Shown here: positions 41,050 through 50,070 of the stretch, one piece after another
Layout: each line of letters starts with the position of its first letter
How positions within the stretch are numbered: position 1 is the stretch's first letter
Assembly (NCBI RefSeq): GCF_002259405.1
Contig: NZ_NPFW01000008.1
Coordinates: forward strand, 62,001-126,000
DNA length: 64,000 bases
From: Rhodococcus sp. 14-2483-1-2
GTDB lineage: Bacteria > Actinomycetota > Actinomycetes > Mycobacteriales > Mycobacteriaceae
Direction of reading: 5' to 3'
Position numbers and translations under genes: made by a program
The notes under the pieces: generated by a model
Told to the model about the DNA's origin: nothing
What the model saw: only the letters and a program-made list of their open reading frames with translations
Databases searched by the model: none

Positions 41050-43419
41050 ATGCGTGTGGATGGGCGGGACATTCCCGTAGCGGGAAACCTGCTTCAGCCG
41101 CTGGTGCGGAGAACCAGCGACATCATTCGGGTCGTATCGGCCGCGGCACTGCTGGGCGTGGTGATCGCCGGTTCGCTGATCACCAGAAATCAGTGGGATG
41201 CGCTCGAGCAATCGGTCTCGAACATCGTCGGCGTGCTCAGTCCCGACCAGTCCAATGCCGTCTACATCGTCTACGGCGTCGCCATTCTCGCGCTCCCGTT
41301 CGGCGTCCTGATCGGACTGATCGCCGGCCGCAAATGGAAACTGCTCGCCGGGTACGCGGCCGCGGCACTGCTGGCCGCCTTGGCGCTGTCGATCACCGGA
41401 ACCGGGATCTCCACTCCCACGTGGGACCTCGACGTTCCCGAGCGACTCGACACCTTCCTCTCGCAATTCCTCGACGATTCGCGCTGGATCGCCATGTTGG
41501 CCGCGGCCCTGACGGTGTCCGGTCCCGGCCTGCCCGCACGATGGCGTCGGGCATGGTGGACGTTGTTGCTCGCGTTCGTGCCGATACACCTGGTCGTCTC
41601 CACCGTGGTCCCGGCTCGCTCGATGCTCGGACTGGCGGTCGGCTGGCTCGTCGGAGCCGTCATCGTGTTGCTCGTCGGTACGCCGGCACTGGAGGTTCCA
41701 CTCGACGCGGCGGTTCGCCTGTTCCACAGTCGCGGTGTCACCGTTCGCAGCTTCACCGTCGTCCGTCCGGCCGGCCCCGGCCCGTTGGTGTTGAACGCAC
41801 ACACTCCCGACGCCGATGTGGTGGTCGAGTTGTACGGGCAGAATCAGCGCAGCGGCGGCGCACTGCGCCAGTCCTGGCGGTGGTTCACGCTGCGTGGCAG
41901 CGAAACTGCGCCACTGCACGCGTCGATGCGCCGGGCCGTCGAGCATCGCGCCCTGATGGGTCTGGCCATCAAGGGGTTGGGTGCGGCGGGCAGTCATCCG
42001 CTGGCGGTGGCAGCGCTGGACAGGGGATGGACCCTGTACGCGCACAGCCTGCCCATCGGTGATCCGGTCGAGGCGGAGCACGACGACGCCACCCTCGGTG
42101 CCCTGTGGACGGCCCTGAACACTCTGCACGAGAACCAGATCTCCCACGGCGATCTGCACCGCGGAGAACTGAGGATCCACGACGGCAATGCCCTGTTCTG
42201 CGGTTTCGGCCATGCCGAACTCGGTGCCTCGGCTTCCCAGATGCAATCCGACGTCGCGCAGTTGTTGCTCACCACGGCGGACCTGTTCGGCTCCCAGCGC
42301 GCCGTCGCGACCGCCATCGACGTACTCGGCTTCGAGACCGTGGTCGCGGCCTCGGGTCGATTGACCAAGTCCGCCATCCCGCCTCGCATTCGCCAGTCGG
42401 TGCGCGACGCCGACAAGACGATGAAGGCCGTCCGGCTCGAAGTTCTCGAGCAGACCGGCACCGCGAAGATCGAGGCCGAACAGGTCACCCGATTCAGCCG
42501 TAACCAGATCATCTCGCTCGTGCTGTTGATCGGATTGGTCTATGTCGCATACCCGTTCATCAGTGCGGTGCCCGCATTCGTCACCGAACTCGGTTCGGCC
42601 AACTGGTGGTGGGCTCTGCTCGGTCTCGCGGTGTCCGCACTGACGTACATCGGTGCCGGAGCTGCGTTGTGGGCGTGCGCGCTGGGCAAGGTCAGCTTCT
42701 GGAATCTGACGGTGATGCAGGTCGCCAACACCTTCGCGGCGACGACGACACCAGCGGGCGTCGGCGGACTGGCCCTGAGCGTGCGCTTCCTGCAGAAGGG
42801 TGGGCTGGGAACGGTTCGCGCGACGGCCGCTGTGGCGCTGCAACAATCCGTCCAGGTGATCACGCACGTGAGCCTGCTGATCTTCTTCAGCGTCGTTGCA
42901 GGCACCTCGTCCGGACTGTCGAACATGGTGCCGGGCAACACTGTTCTGTATCTCATCGCCGGTGCTGCTTTCGGCGTCGTCGGGACGTTCATGTTCGTAC
43001 CGAAGCTGCGCCGCTGGCTGCGGGTCGCCGTCCGGCCGCAGATCAAGGAGGTCCTCGGCGAACTGGGCGAACTCGCCCGCGACCCCAAACGCTTCTCGAT
43101 CATCATTCTCGGCTGCGCGGCGACGACGTTGGGTGCCGCGCTTGCACTGTGGGCCAGCATCGAGGCCTTCGGCGGCGGCACCACGTTCGTCACCGTGACG
43201 GTGGTGACCATGATCGGCGGAACTCTTGCCTCCGCCGCGCCGACGCCGGGCGGTGTGGGTGCCGTGGAGGCCGCACTCATCGGCGGTCTGGCCGCCTTCG
43301 GCGTGCCCGCCTCCATCGCCGTACCGTCGGTCTTGCTCTACCGTGTCCTGACCTGCTGGTTGCCGGTGTTTCTCGGGTGGCCGACATTACGGTGGCTCAC
43401 CAAGCGAGACATGGTCTGA
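41050..43419 (+). CDS. Membrane protein: LPG-synthase/flippase domain with internal kinase-like domain
   Basis: 789 residues. Residues ~25-215 hold about six membrane helices. A soluble middle (~220-480) contains ISHGDLHRGELRIHDG (~363), the catalytic-loop pattern of aminoglycoside/lipopolysaccharide kinases. The last ~300 residues form a UPF0104/lysylphosphatidylglycerol-flippase-like domain with about eight helices, including FAATTTPAGVGGLALSVRFL and ASAAPTPGGVGAVEAAL. The second domain matches the N-terminal part of MprF, which flips modified lipids. A role in lipid modification or transport in the cell envelope is likely; the substrate is unknown. Confidence 0.85.
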   Translation: MRVDGRDIPVAGNLLQPLVRRTSDIIRVVSAAALLGVVIAGSLITRNQWDALEQSVSNIVGVLSPDQSNAVYIVYGVAILALPFGVLIGLIAGRKWKLLAGYAAAALLAALALSITGTGISTPTWDLDVPERLDTFLSQFLDDSRWIAMLAAALTVSGPGLPARWRRAWWTLLLAFVPIHLVVSTVVPARSMLGLAVGWLVGAVIVLLVGTPALEVPLDAAVRLFHSRGVTVRSFTVVRPAGPGPLVLNAHTPDADVVVELYGQNQRSGGALRQSWRWFTLRGSETAPLHASMRRAVEHRALMGLAIKGLGAAGSHPLAVAALDRGWTLYAHSLPIGDPVEAEHDDATLGALWTALNTLHENQISHGDLHRGELRIHDGNALFCGFGHAELGASASQMQSDVAQLLLTTADLFGSQRAVATAIDVLGFETVVAASGRLTKSAIPPRIRQSVRDADKTMKAVRLEVLEQTGTAKIEAEQVTRFSRNQIISLVLLIGLVYVAYPFISAVPAFVTELGSANWWWALLGLAVSALTYIGAGAALWACALGKVSFWNLTVMQVANTFAATTTPAGVGGLALSVRFLQKGGLGTVRATAAVALQQSVQVITHVSLLIFFSVVAGTSSGLSNMVPGNTVLYLIAGAAFGVVGTFMFVPKLRRWLRVAVRPQIKEVLGELGELARDPKRFSIIILGCAATTLGAALALWASIEAFGGGTTFVTVTVVTMIGGTLASAAPTPGGVGAVEAALIGGLAAFGVPASIAVPSVLLYRVLTCWLPVFLGWPTLRWLTKRDMV

Positions 43420-43502
43420 CGCACTGGTAGCCAGCGAGTACGCCCGATTCCGGCCCAGCTCCAGGTGGCGCTGGTAGCGTTCAGTCGGCCGGGGATCTGC
43501 CC

Positions 43503-45356
43503 ATGAGAGGTATGCCCATTTCCAGACCGGGGATTACGGTGACGGCCGAGGGCCGAACACGGTACAGACCTGGCCTCGACGCCACACACTCGAGTGTCGA
43601 CGACGACTACACGTATTTCGCGAACACAGCGCGCGAGCGTTGGGTGCGGTATTTCATCGGAACCCTGACACTGTTGTTCGGCCTGTCCGGGATCCTGATG
43701 GTTCCCACCGGCATCCACTACGACGGCTTGGCGGTATTCGTCCTCATCGGGGCGTTGACGACGATTCCGGTCGCGATCGCGTGGTTCGTCAGACCATGGC
43801 CGTCGACACGTCTGGCCAATGCCTTCGTGTTCTACGCGGACGTCGGCATCGTTGGCATCCTGTTCAGCAGCACCGACCATTACGTACCGCTGGCCGGGTG
43901 CATGATGTTCACGATCGTGGCCGTCTTCACCGTCATCGCCAGCTCGTTCCGAGTCATGTGGGCTCACCTGGCAGTCTCGGTGGCGACGGTACTTGCGCTC
44001 GGCGTACTCGCGGTCGGTCAGGGAAAGAACCCGTGGCTGGTGGCAGCAACCGCAGTCACAGTCGCCACGTTGTACCTCACCCCCCTGATGATGCGGGCGT
44101 ACATCCGACATCTACGTTCTCGGGCATCGGGTGCCGTCGTCGATTCGCTGACCGGCCTGTACAACCGGCGCGGATTGCTCGAGGCGATCGACGACGTCGG
44201 TACCGCGTCCACCGACTGCGCCTCGGATCGAACCCTCGGGGTCACCGTTCTCGACATCGATCGGTTCAAGGACATCAACGACAGATTCGGGCACCCCACC
44301 GGCGACGCAGTACTGATCGAGGTCGCCTCGCGACTCACCGCCGCGGTTCCGAAGACATCGGTGGTCTCGCGTCTGAGCGGCGACGAGTTCGTCATCGTGC
44401 ACGTCGGTTCGCCCGGCGAGATCGAATCGACCGATCACAGGATCCGGGCCGGTCTCGACGAGAGCTTCTCCGGGCCGCCCTTCACCGCCAGTGTCGGTTC
44501 GGCCTCGGAGCTCCTAGGGAGCGAACCCGTCACCCCTACCATCGTGCGCACACTGATCGCACTGGCCGATATCGAGATGTATCGCAACAAGTCTCGACTG
44601 TCCGAGGACGACGGCAGTGCACGGGGCAGCGGCACCGGAACGCGAGCGGCCATCCGCACGCGCATCGAGACTCTGATCTCGCGAGGCGGGCCGGACGTGG
44701 TGTTCCAACCTATCTGCGACGCGGCCACCACGACGGTCGTCGGGTACGAGGCGCTCTCTCGCTTTCCTTTCGGCTACGGCCCGCCGTCGATGTGGTTCCG
44801 CGACGCCACCGATGCGGGAATCGGACCGCTTCTCGAAGTCGCGGCCATCGACCGTGCGCTGGCCGCATCCGAATCACTTCCCTGCGGCATCTTCATCTCA
44901 CTCAACGCATCTGCCGACACCATTCGCTCCACCGATCTGGCTGCCGTACTGCGGCCGTTCCAGAAGAACCGACAGTTCCACATCGAAATCACCGAACACG
45001 AGCGAGTCCACGACTACCGCGCGGTCGCCCGAACCATCGAATCCTTGCGCGGGGCAGGCATCTCCATCTCCGTCGACGACGTGGGTGCAGGCTTCGCCGG
45101 ACTTCGCCAGGTGGTCGAATTGCGACCCGACACCCTGAAGGTCGACTACGCACTGGTGCACGGAATCGACACCGACCCGATTCGACGGGCCGCCGCTGCA
45201 TCGGTGATCGGATTCGCACACGAGATCGGCTCGACGGTCATCATGGAAGGCGTCGAAACCGAAGCGGAACTGCGGGTGGCCGTCGAACTCGGAGCAGACA
45301 TGGTGCAGGGCTTTCTCACCGGACGACCTCTACCGCTGTCGGACATCAGCAGGTAG
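43503..45356 (+). CDS. Membrane GGDEF-EAL (cyclic-di-GMP) protein
   Basis: 617 residues. About six helices (~45-195) anchor it. The GGDEF domain has LTGLYNRRGL, LDIDRFKDINDRFGH and SRLSGDEFVIV, where the first Gly of the motif is Ser. The EAL domain has GYEALSRF, SLNASADTIRS, IEITEHE, SVDDVGAGFAGLRQ, LKVDYALVHGI, MEGVETEAEL and VQGFL. DDFGTG is replaced by DDVGAG, but the metal Asp pair and Glu residues remain. It may make, break or merely sense cyclic-di-GMP; the phosphodiesterase looks more intact. Such proteins are few in rhodococci. Confidence 0.92.
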   Translation: MRGMPISRPGITVTAEGRTRYRPGLDATHSSVDDDYTYFANTARERWVRYFIGTLTLLFGLSGILMVPTGIHYDGLAVFVLIGALTTIPVAIAWFVRPWPSTRLANAFVFYADVGIVGILFSSTDHYVPLAGCMMFTIVAVFTVIASSFRVMWAHLAVSVATVLALGVLAVGQGKNPWLVAATAVTVATLYLTPLMMRAYIRHLRSRASGAVVDSLTGLYNRRGLLEAIDDVGTASTDCASDRTLGVTVLDIDRFKDINDRFGHPTGDAVLIEVASRLTAAVPKTSVVSRLSGDEFVIVHVGSPGEIESTDHRIRAGLDESFSGPPFTASVGSASELLGSEPVTPTIVRTLIALADIEMYRNKSRLSEDDGSARGSGTGTRAAIRTRIETLISRGGPDVVFQPICDAATTTVVGYEALSRFPFGYGPPSMWFRDATDAGIGPLLEVAAIDRALAASESLPCGIFISLNASADTIRSTDLAAVLRPFQKNRQFHIEITEHERVHDYRAVARTIESLRGAGISISVDDVGAGFAGLRQVVELRPDTLKVDYALVHGIDTDPIRRAAAASVIGFAHEIGSTVIMEGVETEAELRVAVELGADMVQGFLTGRPLPLSDISR

Positions 45357-45383
45357 CGCTGCACCGCCGCTCTCGCAGAGAAC

Positions 45384-45680
45384 TCAGATCGACGAATCGA
45401 CGGTGAACTTAGTCAGAGTCGGCGCGGCGGCGAGCAGCGGCGGCAACTCGGCGATCTTGCCCGGTCCGGCGCGGAACTCGCGGTACTTCGCATCGGCCTC
45501 GGCCGACTCCCACGTCTCGTAGGCGATCACGTGTGCCTCGTTCTCCTCGTCGACCCACACCTCGACACCGAGGCAACCCTCGAATGCGCGAGTATCGGCG
45601 AGCACCGTCCGCAGCAACGCGCGGGCATCGGCCACGGACTCGGGCTTGAACGTCAGATCCAACAGAGCGATGAGTGCCAT
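45384..45680 (-). CDS. Antibiotic biosynthesis monooxygenase-like (ABM) small protein
   Basis: 98 residues. Ferredoxin-like dimeric alpha+beta barrel with MALIALLDLTFKPESVADAR, FEGCLGVEVWVDEENEAHVI and a central YETWESAEADAKYREF (~52-67), the ABM signature. Members act as quinol or anthrone monooxygenases, haem-degrading enzymes or aldehyde-protecting proteins. Thirteen nt downstream of pucR on the same strand, so it may be cotranscribed with it. Role in purine catabolism not evident. Confidence 0.83.
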   Translation of the reverse strand: MALIALLDLTFKPESVADARALLRTVLADTRAFEGCLGVEVWVDEENEAHVIAYETWESAEADAKYREFRAGPGKIAELPPLLAAAPTLTKFTVDSSI

Positions 45681-45693
45681 GGCTTCACACTAG

Positions 45694-47199
45694 TCATCTC
45701 AGCCGAAGTGCCAAGTAGAACTCGATTCTGTCCTCCAGTCGCGACAGATCGCGGCCGGTGAGTTCCTCGATGCGCTGGATGCGATATCGGACGGAATTGA
45801 CGTGCATGTGCAGTTGTTCGGCACATCGCGTCCAGGCACCGTTGGTGTCGAGGTACACCGACAATGTCTCCACGAGATCACTGTTGTGCAGGTCGTCGTA
45901 GTCGACCAGGGGAGTCAGCAGCCTCGAGGTGAACATGCGTCGCACGTCATCGGGAACGTTGGCGAGAAGTATTGTCAACGTGGCCAATTCATCGTGCCCG
46001 ACGACGCTGCAGTCCGAGCCACGGCGCTCGGCGAGCCGGCGGGCGTAGCGCGCTTCCTCGATCGCGCTTCGGATGTCGGCGGGCGCGGTCGGAGCGCTGA
46101 CACCGATCGAGGTGCCGCTACCGATCAGTCCCGGCGCCAACGTGTGGACGGCTCGCCGAACCGAATCGGTTCGATCGGTTCTCGCCTCCACCAGCGCGAT
46201 GGCCTCGTCGTCGACGATTCCGACCGTGATCTCCAACGGTGCCAGCACTTCTCGCAGCAGCGGGCGTAGCTCACCGAGGCGCAGGGTCTCGCCGGATGTG
46301 GCCACAGCCACTGCAGCGTAACGTGTTTCGATATCGAGTCCGATGACGTGCATCTGGGCGAGGATGTCTGCGGCCGTCGCGCCCCCGACGATCGTGCGCA
46401 CGAATTCCTGCGCCAGTATTCCCGAGCCCGACAGGCGATCGTCGACGCGACTGCGCTCCACGGCCACGATCGACGCCAGCTGCCCGGCCAGGGAGAGCCT
46501 CGGCGCATCCCATGTCTGCCAATCACTTTCGAAGGCCACGAACCAATCCACGACCCGCGGTGCGGACTCTCCATCGACAGCGAACACCGAGACTCTCTGC
46601 TCTCGGCAGTACCGCGGCAGCCGCACCGACGACATGAATTCCTGCGCCACGGCCTCGGTGTCCGGCGGATTGTCGGATCCGGCGAGTACCCGTCCCGACG
46701 CAGTGACGACCCAACAGTTCATGCCCAGATCGGAGCTGACCATCTCCAGCAGCGGACCCAGCCCGCCGCCCGGGCCGGCACTTGCAACGAGACGTCGATG
46801 CCGGTCGAGCACGAGACTCAGGTCCGAGGCTCTCGCCGTCGACAGTTGCCGGACCACGCTCTCGGTGACCGTGGCGAAAGCGATGTCGGCGGGTACACGA
46901 AAGAGCGGCAGCCCGTGCTCGAGGCAGGCGTCGACCAGATCGTCGGGCACGACGCCGTCGTCGGATGCCGCCAGCGCCGAGATCCCGGCCTTGGACACCG
47001 CCCGTACGAACGTCCTCGAGTCCTCGGGGCCCGTCCGCCACATCAGGCCGGTCAAGACCAGTTCGCCCCCGCTGAGGTAGCGGCTCGGATCGAGCATGTC
47101 GGTGGTCACGACCCATCGGATGGTCGGATCGAAGTGCTCGGGAGTGACGATCGGCTGCAGTTTCAGATCGGCGAGACCAGCCAGATCACGCAGCCTCAC
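45694..47199 (-). CDS. pucR: PucR-type regulator of purine catabolism
   Basis: 501 residues, read from GTG 47199, with AAGAGGAGG eleven nt upstream. N-terminal PucR domain with LQPIVTPEHFDPTIRWV and YLSGGELVLTGLMW; a GGDEF-like middle domain; and a C-terminal PucR helix-turn-helix (CAEQLHMHVNSVRYRIQRIE, ~460-480, then TGRDLSRLEDRIEFYLAL). Family members activate purine, amino-acid or other catabolic operons in response to ligands such as allantoin. Divergent location from the xanthine dehydrogenase operon strongly supports control of that pathway. Confidence 0.92.
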   Translation of the reverse strand: MRLRDLAGLADLKLQPIVTPEHFDPTIRWVVTTDMLDPSRYLSGGELVLTGLMWRTGPEDSRTFVRAVSKAGISALAASDDGVVPDDLVDACLEHGLPLFRVPADIAFATVTESVVRQLSTARASDLSLVLDRHRRLVASAGPGGGLGPLLEMVSSDLGMNCWVVTASGRVLAGSDNPPDTEAVAQEFMSSVRLPRYCREQRVSVFAVDGESAPRVVDWFVAFESDWQTWDAPRLSLAGQLASIVAVERSRVDDRLSGSGILAQEFVRTIVGGATAADILAQMHVIGLDIETRYAAVAVATSGETLRLGELRPLLREVLAPLEITVGIVDDEAIALVEARTDRTDSVRRAVHTLAPGLIGSGTSIGVSAPTAPADIRSAIEEARYARRLAERRGSDCSVVGHDELATLTILLANVPDDVRRMFTSRLLTPLVDYDDLHNSDLVETLSVYLDTNGAWTRCAEQLHMHVNSVRYRIQRIEELTGRDLSRLEDRIEFYLALRLR

Positions 47200-47378
47200 G
47201 GTGACATCGACCTCCTCTTCGTAGGATCCTCCAAAACCTACACTGTGATCGGCGTCATACTTCGTCGTTCCTGTCTCTCGTTCCCAACGCCTCAGGCCGC
47301 TGTACTGGGTGAACACGAAGCAGGAGTGGAGCCTGCAGGAACGACCCGATGAAGAAGACAGCGAGCGGAGTACCGAAT

Positions 47379-48245
47379 ATGGATTTTCTGCGACCACAGA
47401 CCTGGGGCGACGCGTTGGCCGCGAAGGCCGACGATGTCGACGCGGTGCCCATCCAGGGCGGCACCGACGTCATGGTCGAGATGAACTTCGACCTGCACCG
47501 GCCGGGCGCATTGCTGGATCTGAACCCGATCACCGAACTCACCGAATGGGAACAGCTCCCCGACGGGACGCTACGGGTGGGCGCAGGCGTGCCCTACGTT
47601 CGCATCATCGCCGAGCTCGGAGACATGCTTCCCGGCATCGCCCAGGCCTCCCGCACCGTCGGTTCACCGCAGATCCGCAATCGCGGCACCGTCGGCGGCA
47701 ACCTCGGTGGCGCGTCACCCGCAGGTGATCTGCACGCGCCTCTGCTCGCGGCGGGCGCGACTGTGGAGGTCGAATCGGCCGAGCGCGGTGTACGCATGAT
47801 TCCCGCGACCGAGTTCTACCTCGGCGTCAAGCGCAATTCCTGCCGGCCGGACGAACTCATCCGCGCCTTCCACGTGGCACCGGCAGCGGGACCGCAGTAC
47901 TTCTCGAAGATCGGCACCCGCAACGCCATGGTCATCGCCGTCTGCTCGTTCTCGATCGCGCTGTTTCCACAGGAGGGTCGCGTCGGTACCGGTCTCGGCT
48001 CCGCTGCGCCGACGCCGCGCCGGGCTTACGATGCCGAGAACTACCTCGCGGCCGAACTCGAGTGGGACGGTGCCCTCGATCCTGGGGTGTCGGAGGAATT
48101 CGGCCGATTGGTCAGTGCGGCAGCAAGTCCCATCGACGACGTACGAGGCACTGCCGATTACCGCAAGCACGCCCTGTCCGTGATGGCCCGGCGAACACTG
48201 GGTTGGGCATGGCGAGACCTCACAGCCGCACGGAAGGTGGCCTGA
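47379..48245 (+). CDS. Xanthine dehydrogenase, FAD-binding subunit
   Basis: 288 residues from ATG 47379, chosen because family members begin MDFLRP; ATG 47349, ten codons earlier, is possible. The FAD-binding motifs are VPIQGGTDVMVEMN (~24-37) and TVGSPQIRNRGTVGGNLGGASPAGD (split over ~95-119), both diagnostic of the XDH/CO-dehydrogenase medium subunit. It takes electrons from the iron-sulfur subunit to NAD+. First gene of the purine oxidation operon; overlaps or is adjacent to the next gene. Confidence 0.93.
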   Translation: MDFLRPQTWGDALAAKADDVDAVPIQGGTDVMVEMNFDLHRPGALLDLNPITELTEWEQLPDGTLRVGAGVPYVRIIAELGDMLPGIAQASRTVGSPQIRNRGTVGGNLGGASPAGDLHAPLLAAGATVEVESAERGVRMIPATEFYLGVKRNSCRPDELIRAFHVAPAAGPQYFSKIGTRNAMVIAVCSFSIALFPQEGRVGTGLGSAAPTPRRAYDAENYLAAELEWDGALDPGVSEEFGRLVSAAASPIDDVRGTADYRKHALSVMARRTLGWAWRDLTAARKVA

Positions 48246-48247
48246 AC

Positions 48248-48721
48248 ATGCGAGTCAACTGCACCATCAACGGAAAAGACATGGAAGCCGACGACGTCTG
48301 GGAGGGCGAGAGTCTGCTGTACCTGTTGCGCGAACGCATGGGACTACCCGGATCCAAGAACGCGTGTGAACAAGGCGAATGCGGTTCGTGCACCGTCTAT
48401 CTCGACGGCATTCCGGCGTGCGCTTGCCTGGTGGCAGCCGGTCAGGTCGAGGGCCGCGAGATTCGTACCGTCGAAGGCCTCGCCGACGGCGAGAAGCTGG
48501 ACCCGATGCAAGAAGCGTTCGTCGAGTGCGGAGCCGTCCAGTGCGGCTTCTGTACGCCGGGACTGGTGGTCCAGGCTCACGACCTGATCGAACGTGTTCC
48601 CGATCCGTCCAACGCCGAGATCCGTGAATCTCTCGCCGGAAACCTCTGCCGCTGCACCGGATACGAAAAGATCCTGGATGCCGTACGGCTCGCAGCAACT
48701 CGAAAGGCCGAAGCCAAATGA
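48248..48721 (+). CDS. Xanthine dehydrogenase, [2Fe-2S] subunit
   Basis: 157 residues. Two clusters are fully ligated: Cys40, Cys45, Cys48 and Cys60 in the ferredoxin-like N-terminus (CEQGECGSC), and Cys99, Cys102, Cys134 and Cys136 in the helical domain (CGFCTPG and CRC). It carries electrons from the molybdopterin site to FAD. ATG 48248 lies 2 nt past the FAD-subunit stop and its own 3' end overlaps the deaminase start (ATGA), in line with one transcript. Confidence 0.95.
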   Translation: MRVNCTINGKDMEADDVWEGESLLYLLRERMGLPGSKNACEQGECGSCTVYLDGIPACACLVAAGQVEGREIRTVEGLADGEKLDPMQEAFVECGAVQCGFCTPGLVVQAHDLIERVPDPSNAEIRESLAGNLCRCTGYEKILDAVRLAATRKAEAK

Positions 48722-50070
48722 CCACGGTGATCTCGGGCGCCTACATCGCTCCCATCGTCGGGGACGAGATCCCCTCCGGATACCTCGTCGTCGAGGGCAC
48801 CACGATCAGCGCCATCGGTTCGGGCCCGGCACCGGTGATCGCCGGAGCCGAGACGATCGACGCGTCCGGCTGCCTCGTCACCCCAGGCCTGGTGAACACC
48901 CACCACCACCTGTATCAGTGGGCGTCCCAGGGCCTGGCCAAGGACAACACGCTCTTCGAATGGCTTGTCGCACTCTACAAGCCGTGGTCCAAGATGGACG
49001 CCGAGGTGGTCGGCGGTGCCGCCGCTGCCGGTCTCGGTTGGCTCGCGAAATCGGGCTGTACCACCAGCACCGATCACCACTACATCTTCCCCAAGGGCCG
49101 AGGCGACCTGTTCGCGGCCGAGATCGACGCCGCACAGCGGATCGGCGTGCGGTTCCAACCGTGCCGCGGCTCGATGGACCGGGGTGTGTCCGACGGCGGT
49201 CTGCCACCGGACGAGGTGGTCGAATCGCTCGACGACATCCTCACCGCCACGGCCGAGGCCATCGACACCTACCACGACGCCTCCTTCGGTTCGATGCTCC
49301 GCATCGCGGTCGCGCCGTGCTCCCCGTTCTCGATCAGCAAGGAGCTGCTCGTCGAGTCCGCCACCCTTGCTCGCGCCAAAGGTGTTCGGCTGCATACTCA
49401 TCTGGCCGAGACGCTGGACGAAGAAGAGCACTGCCTCGCTCAGATGAACTGCACCCCGGTCGAATACATGGAGCAGGTCGGCTGGCTCGGTGACGACGTG
49501 TGGTTCGCCCACGCGGTACACCTGCACGACTCCGACATCGCGAAGATGGCAGCCACCGGTACCGGTACCGCCCATTGCCCGAGTTCCAACGCTCGGCTCG
49601 GTGCGGGCATCGCCCGTATTTCCGACCTGCTCGCCGCCGGCGCACCCGTCGGCCTCGGAGTCGACGGCTCGGCCTCGGCCGAAATGGTGCCGCTGGCCGG
49701 CGAGGTCCGCCAGGCGATGTACATGCAGCGGGCCAAGTACGGTCCGACAGCACTGACGGCGCGTCAGGCACTCGAGATCGGAACGCTCGGCGGTGCAACG
49801 GTACTGGGCCGACAGAGCGAGATCGGTTCGCTCGAAGTCGGCAAGCTCGCCGACATCGCGATCTGGCGCACCGACGGGTTCTACTCGGCCGTGGACGATC
49901 CGGTCGTGGCCTTCGCGTACGGACAGACACCACCGCTTGCGCGGTTGATGGTCGGTGGTCGGACGATCGTCGAGAACGACGTACTGACCAGCGCACCGCA
50001 GGACGAGATAGGCCGCGCCGGAGCCGATGCGCACCGTCGCCTGATGAAACTCGCGGAGGACGTACTGTGA
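48718..50070 (+). CDS. 8-oxoguanine deaminase-like amidohydrolase
   Basis: 450 residues. Amidohydrolase with the zinc-binding LVNTHHHLYQW (His62-64), TDHHY (~117), LHTHLAETLDEEEHC (~223), FAHAVHL (~262) and the catalytic Asp in LGVDGSASAEM (~319). This GVDGSAS pattern and NTHHH are those described for 8-oxoguanine deaminases and related hydroxyatrazine-type enzymes. It would deaminate 8-oxoguanine to urate, or guanine-like purines, feeding the same pathway as xanthine dehydrogenase. It sits between two XDH subunit genes with overlaps on both sides. Confidence 0.8.
   Translation: MTTVISGAYIAPIVGDEIPSGYLVVEGTTISAIGSGPAPVIAGAETIDASGCLVTPGLVNTHHHLYQWASQGLAKDNTLFEWLVALYKPWSKMDAEVVGGAAAAGLGWLAKSGCTTSTDHHYIFPKGRGDLFAAEIDAAQRIGVRFQPCRGSMDRGVSDGGLPPDEVVESLDDILTATAEAIDTYHDASFGSMLRIAVAPCSPFSISKELLVESATLARAKGVRLHTHLAETLDEEEHCLAQMNCTPVEYMEQVGWLGDDVWFAHAVHLHDSDIAKMAATGTGTAHCPSSNARLGAGIARISDLLAAGAPVGLGVDGSASAEMVPLAGEVRQAMYMQRAKYGPTALTARQALEIGTLGGATVLGRQSEIGSLEVGKLADIAIWRTDGFYSAVDDPVVAFAYGQTPPLARLMVGGRTIVENDVLTSAPQDEIGRAGADAHRRLMKLAEDVL

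Noticed and set aside
41032-42867. A 611-codon minus-strand open frame opposite the flippase/kinase gene
   Set aside because: Antisense shadow of the membrane protein: rich in Gln/Arg/Gly, no helices or motifs.
47221-47241. GTAGG-N11-CCTAC repeat between pucR and the XDH operon as a PucR operator
   Set aside because: Only 5-bp arms, and it lies over the pucR untranslated region. No independent copy to compare, so it is too weak to list as a feature.
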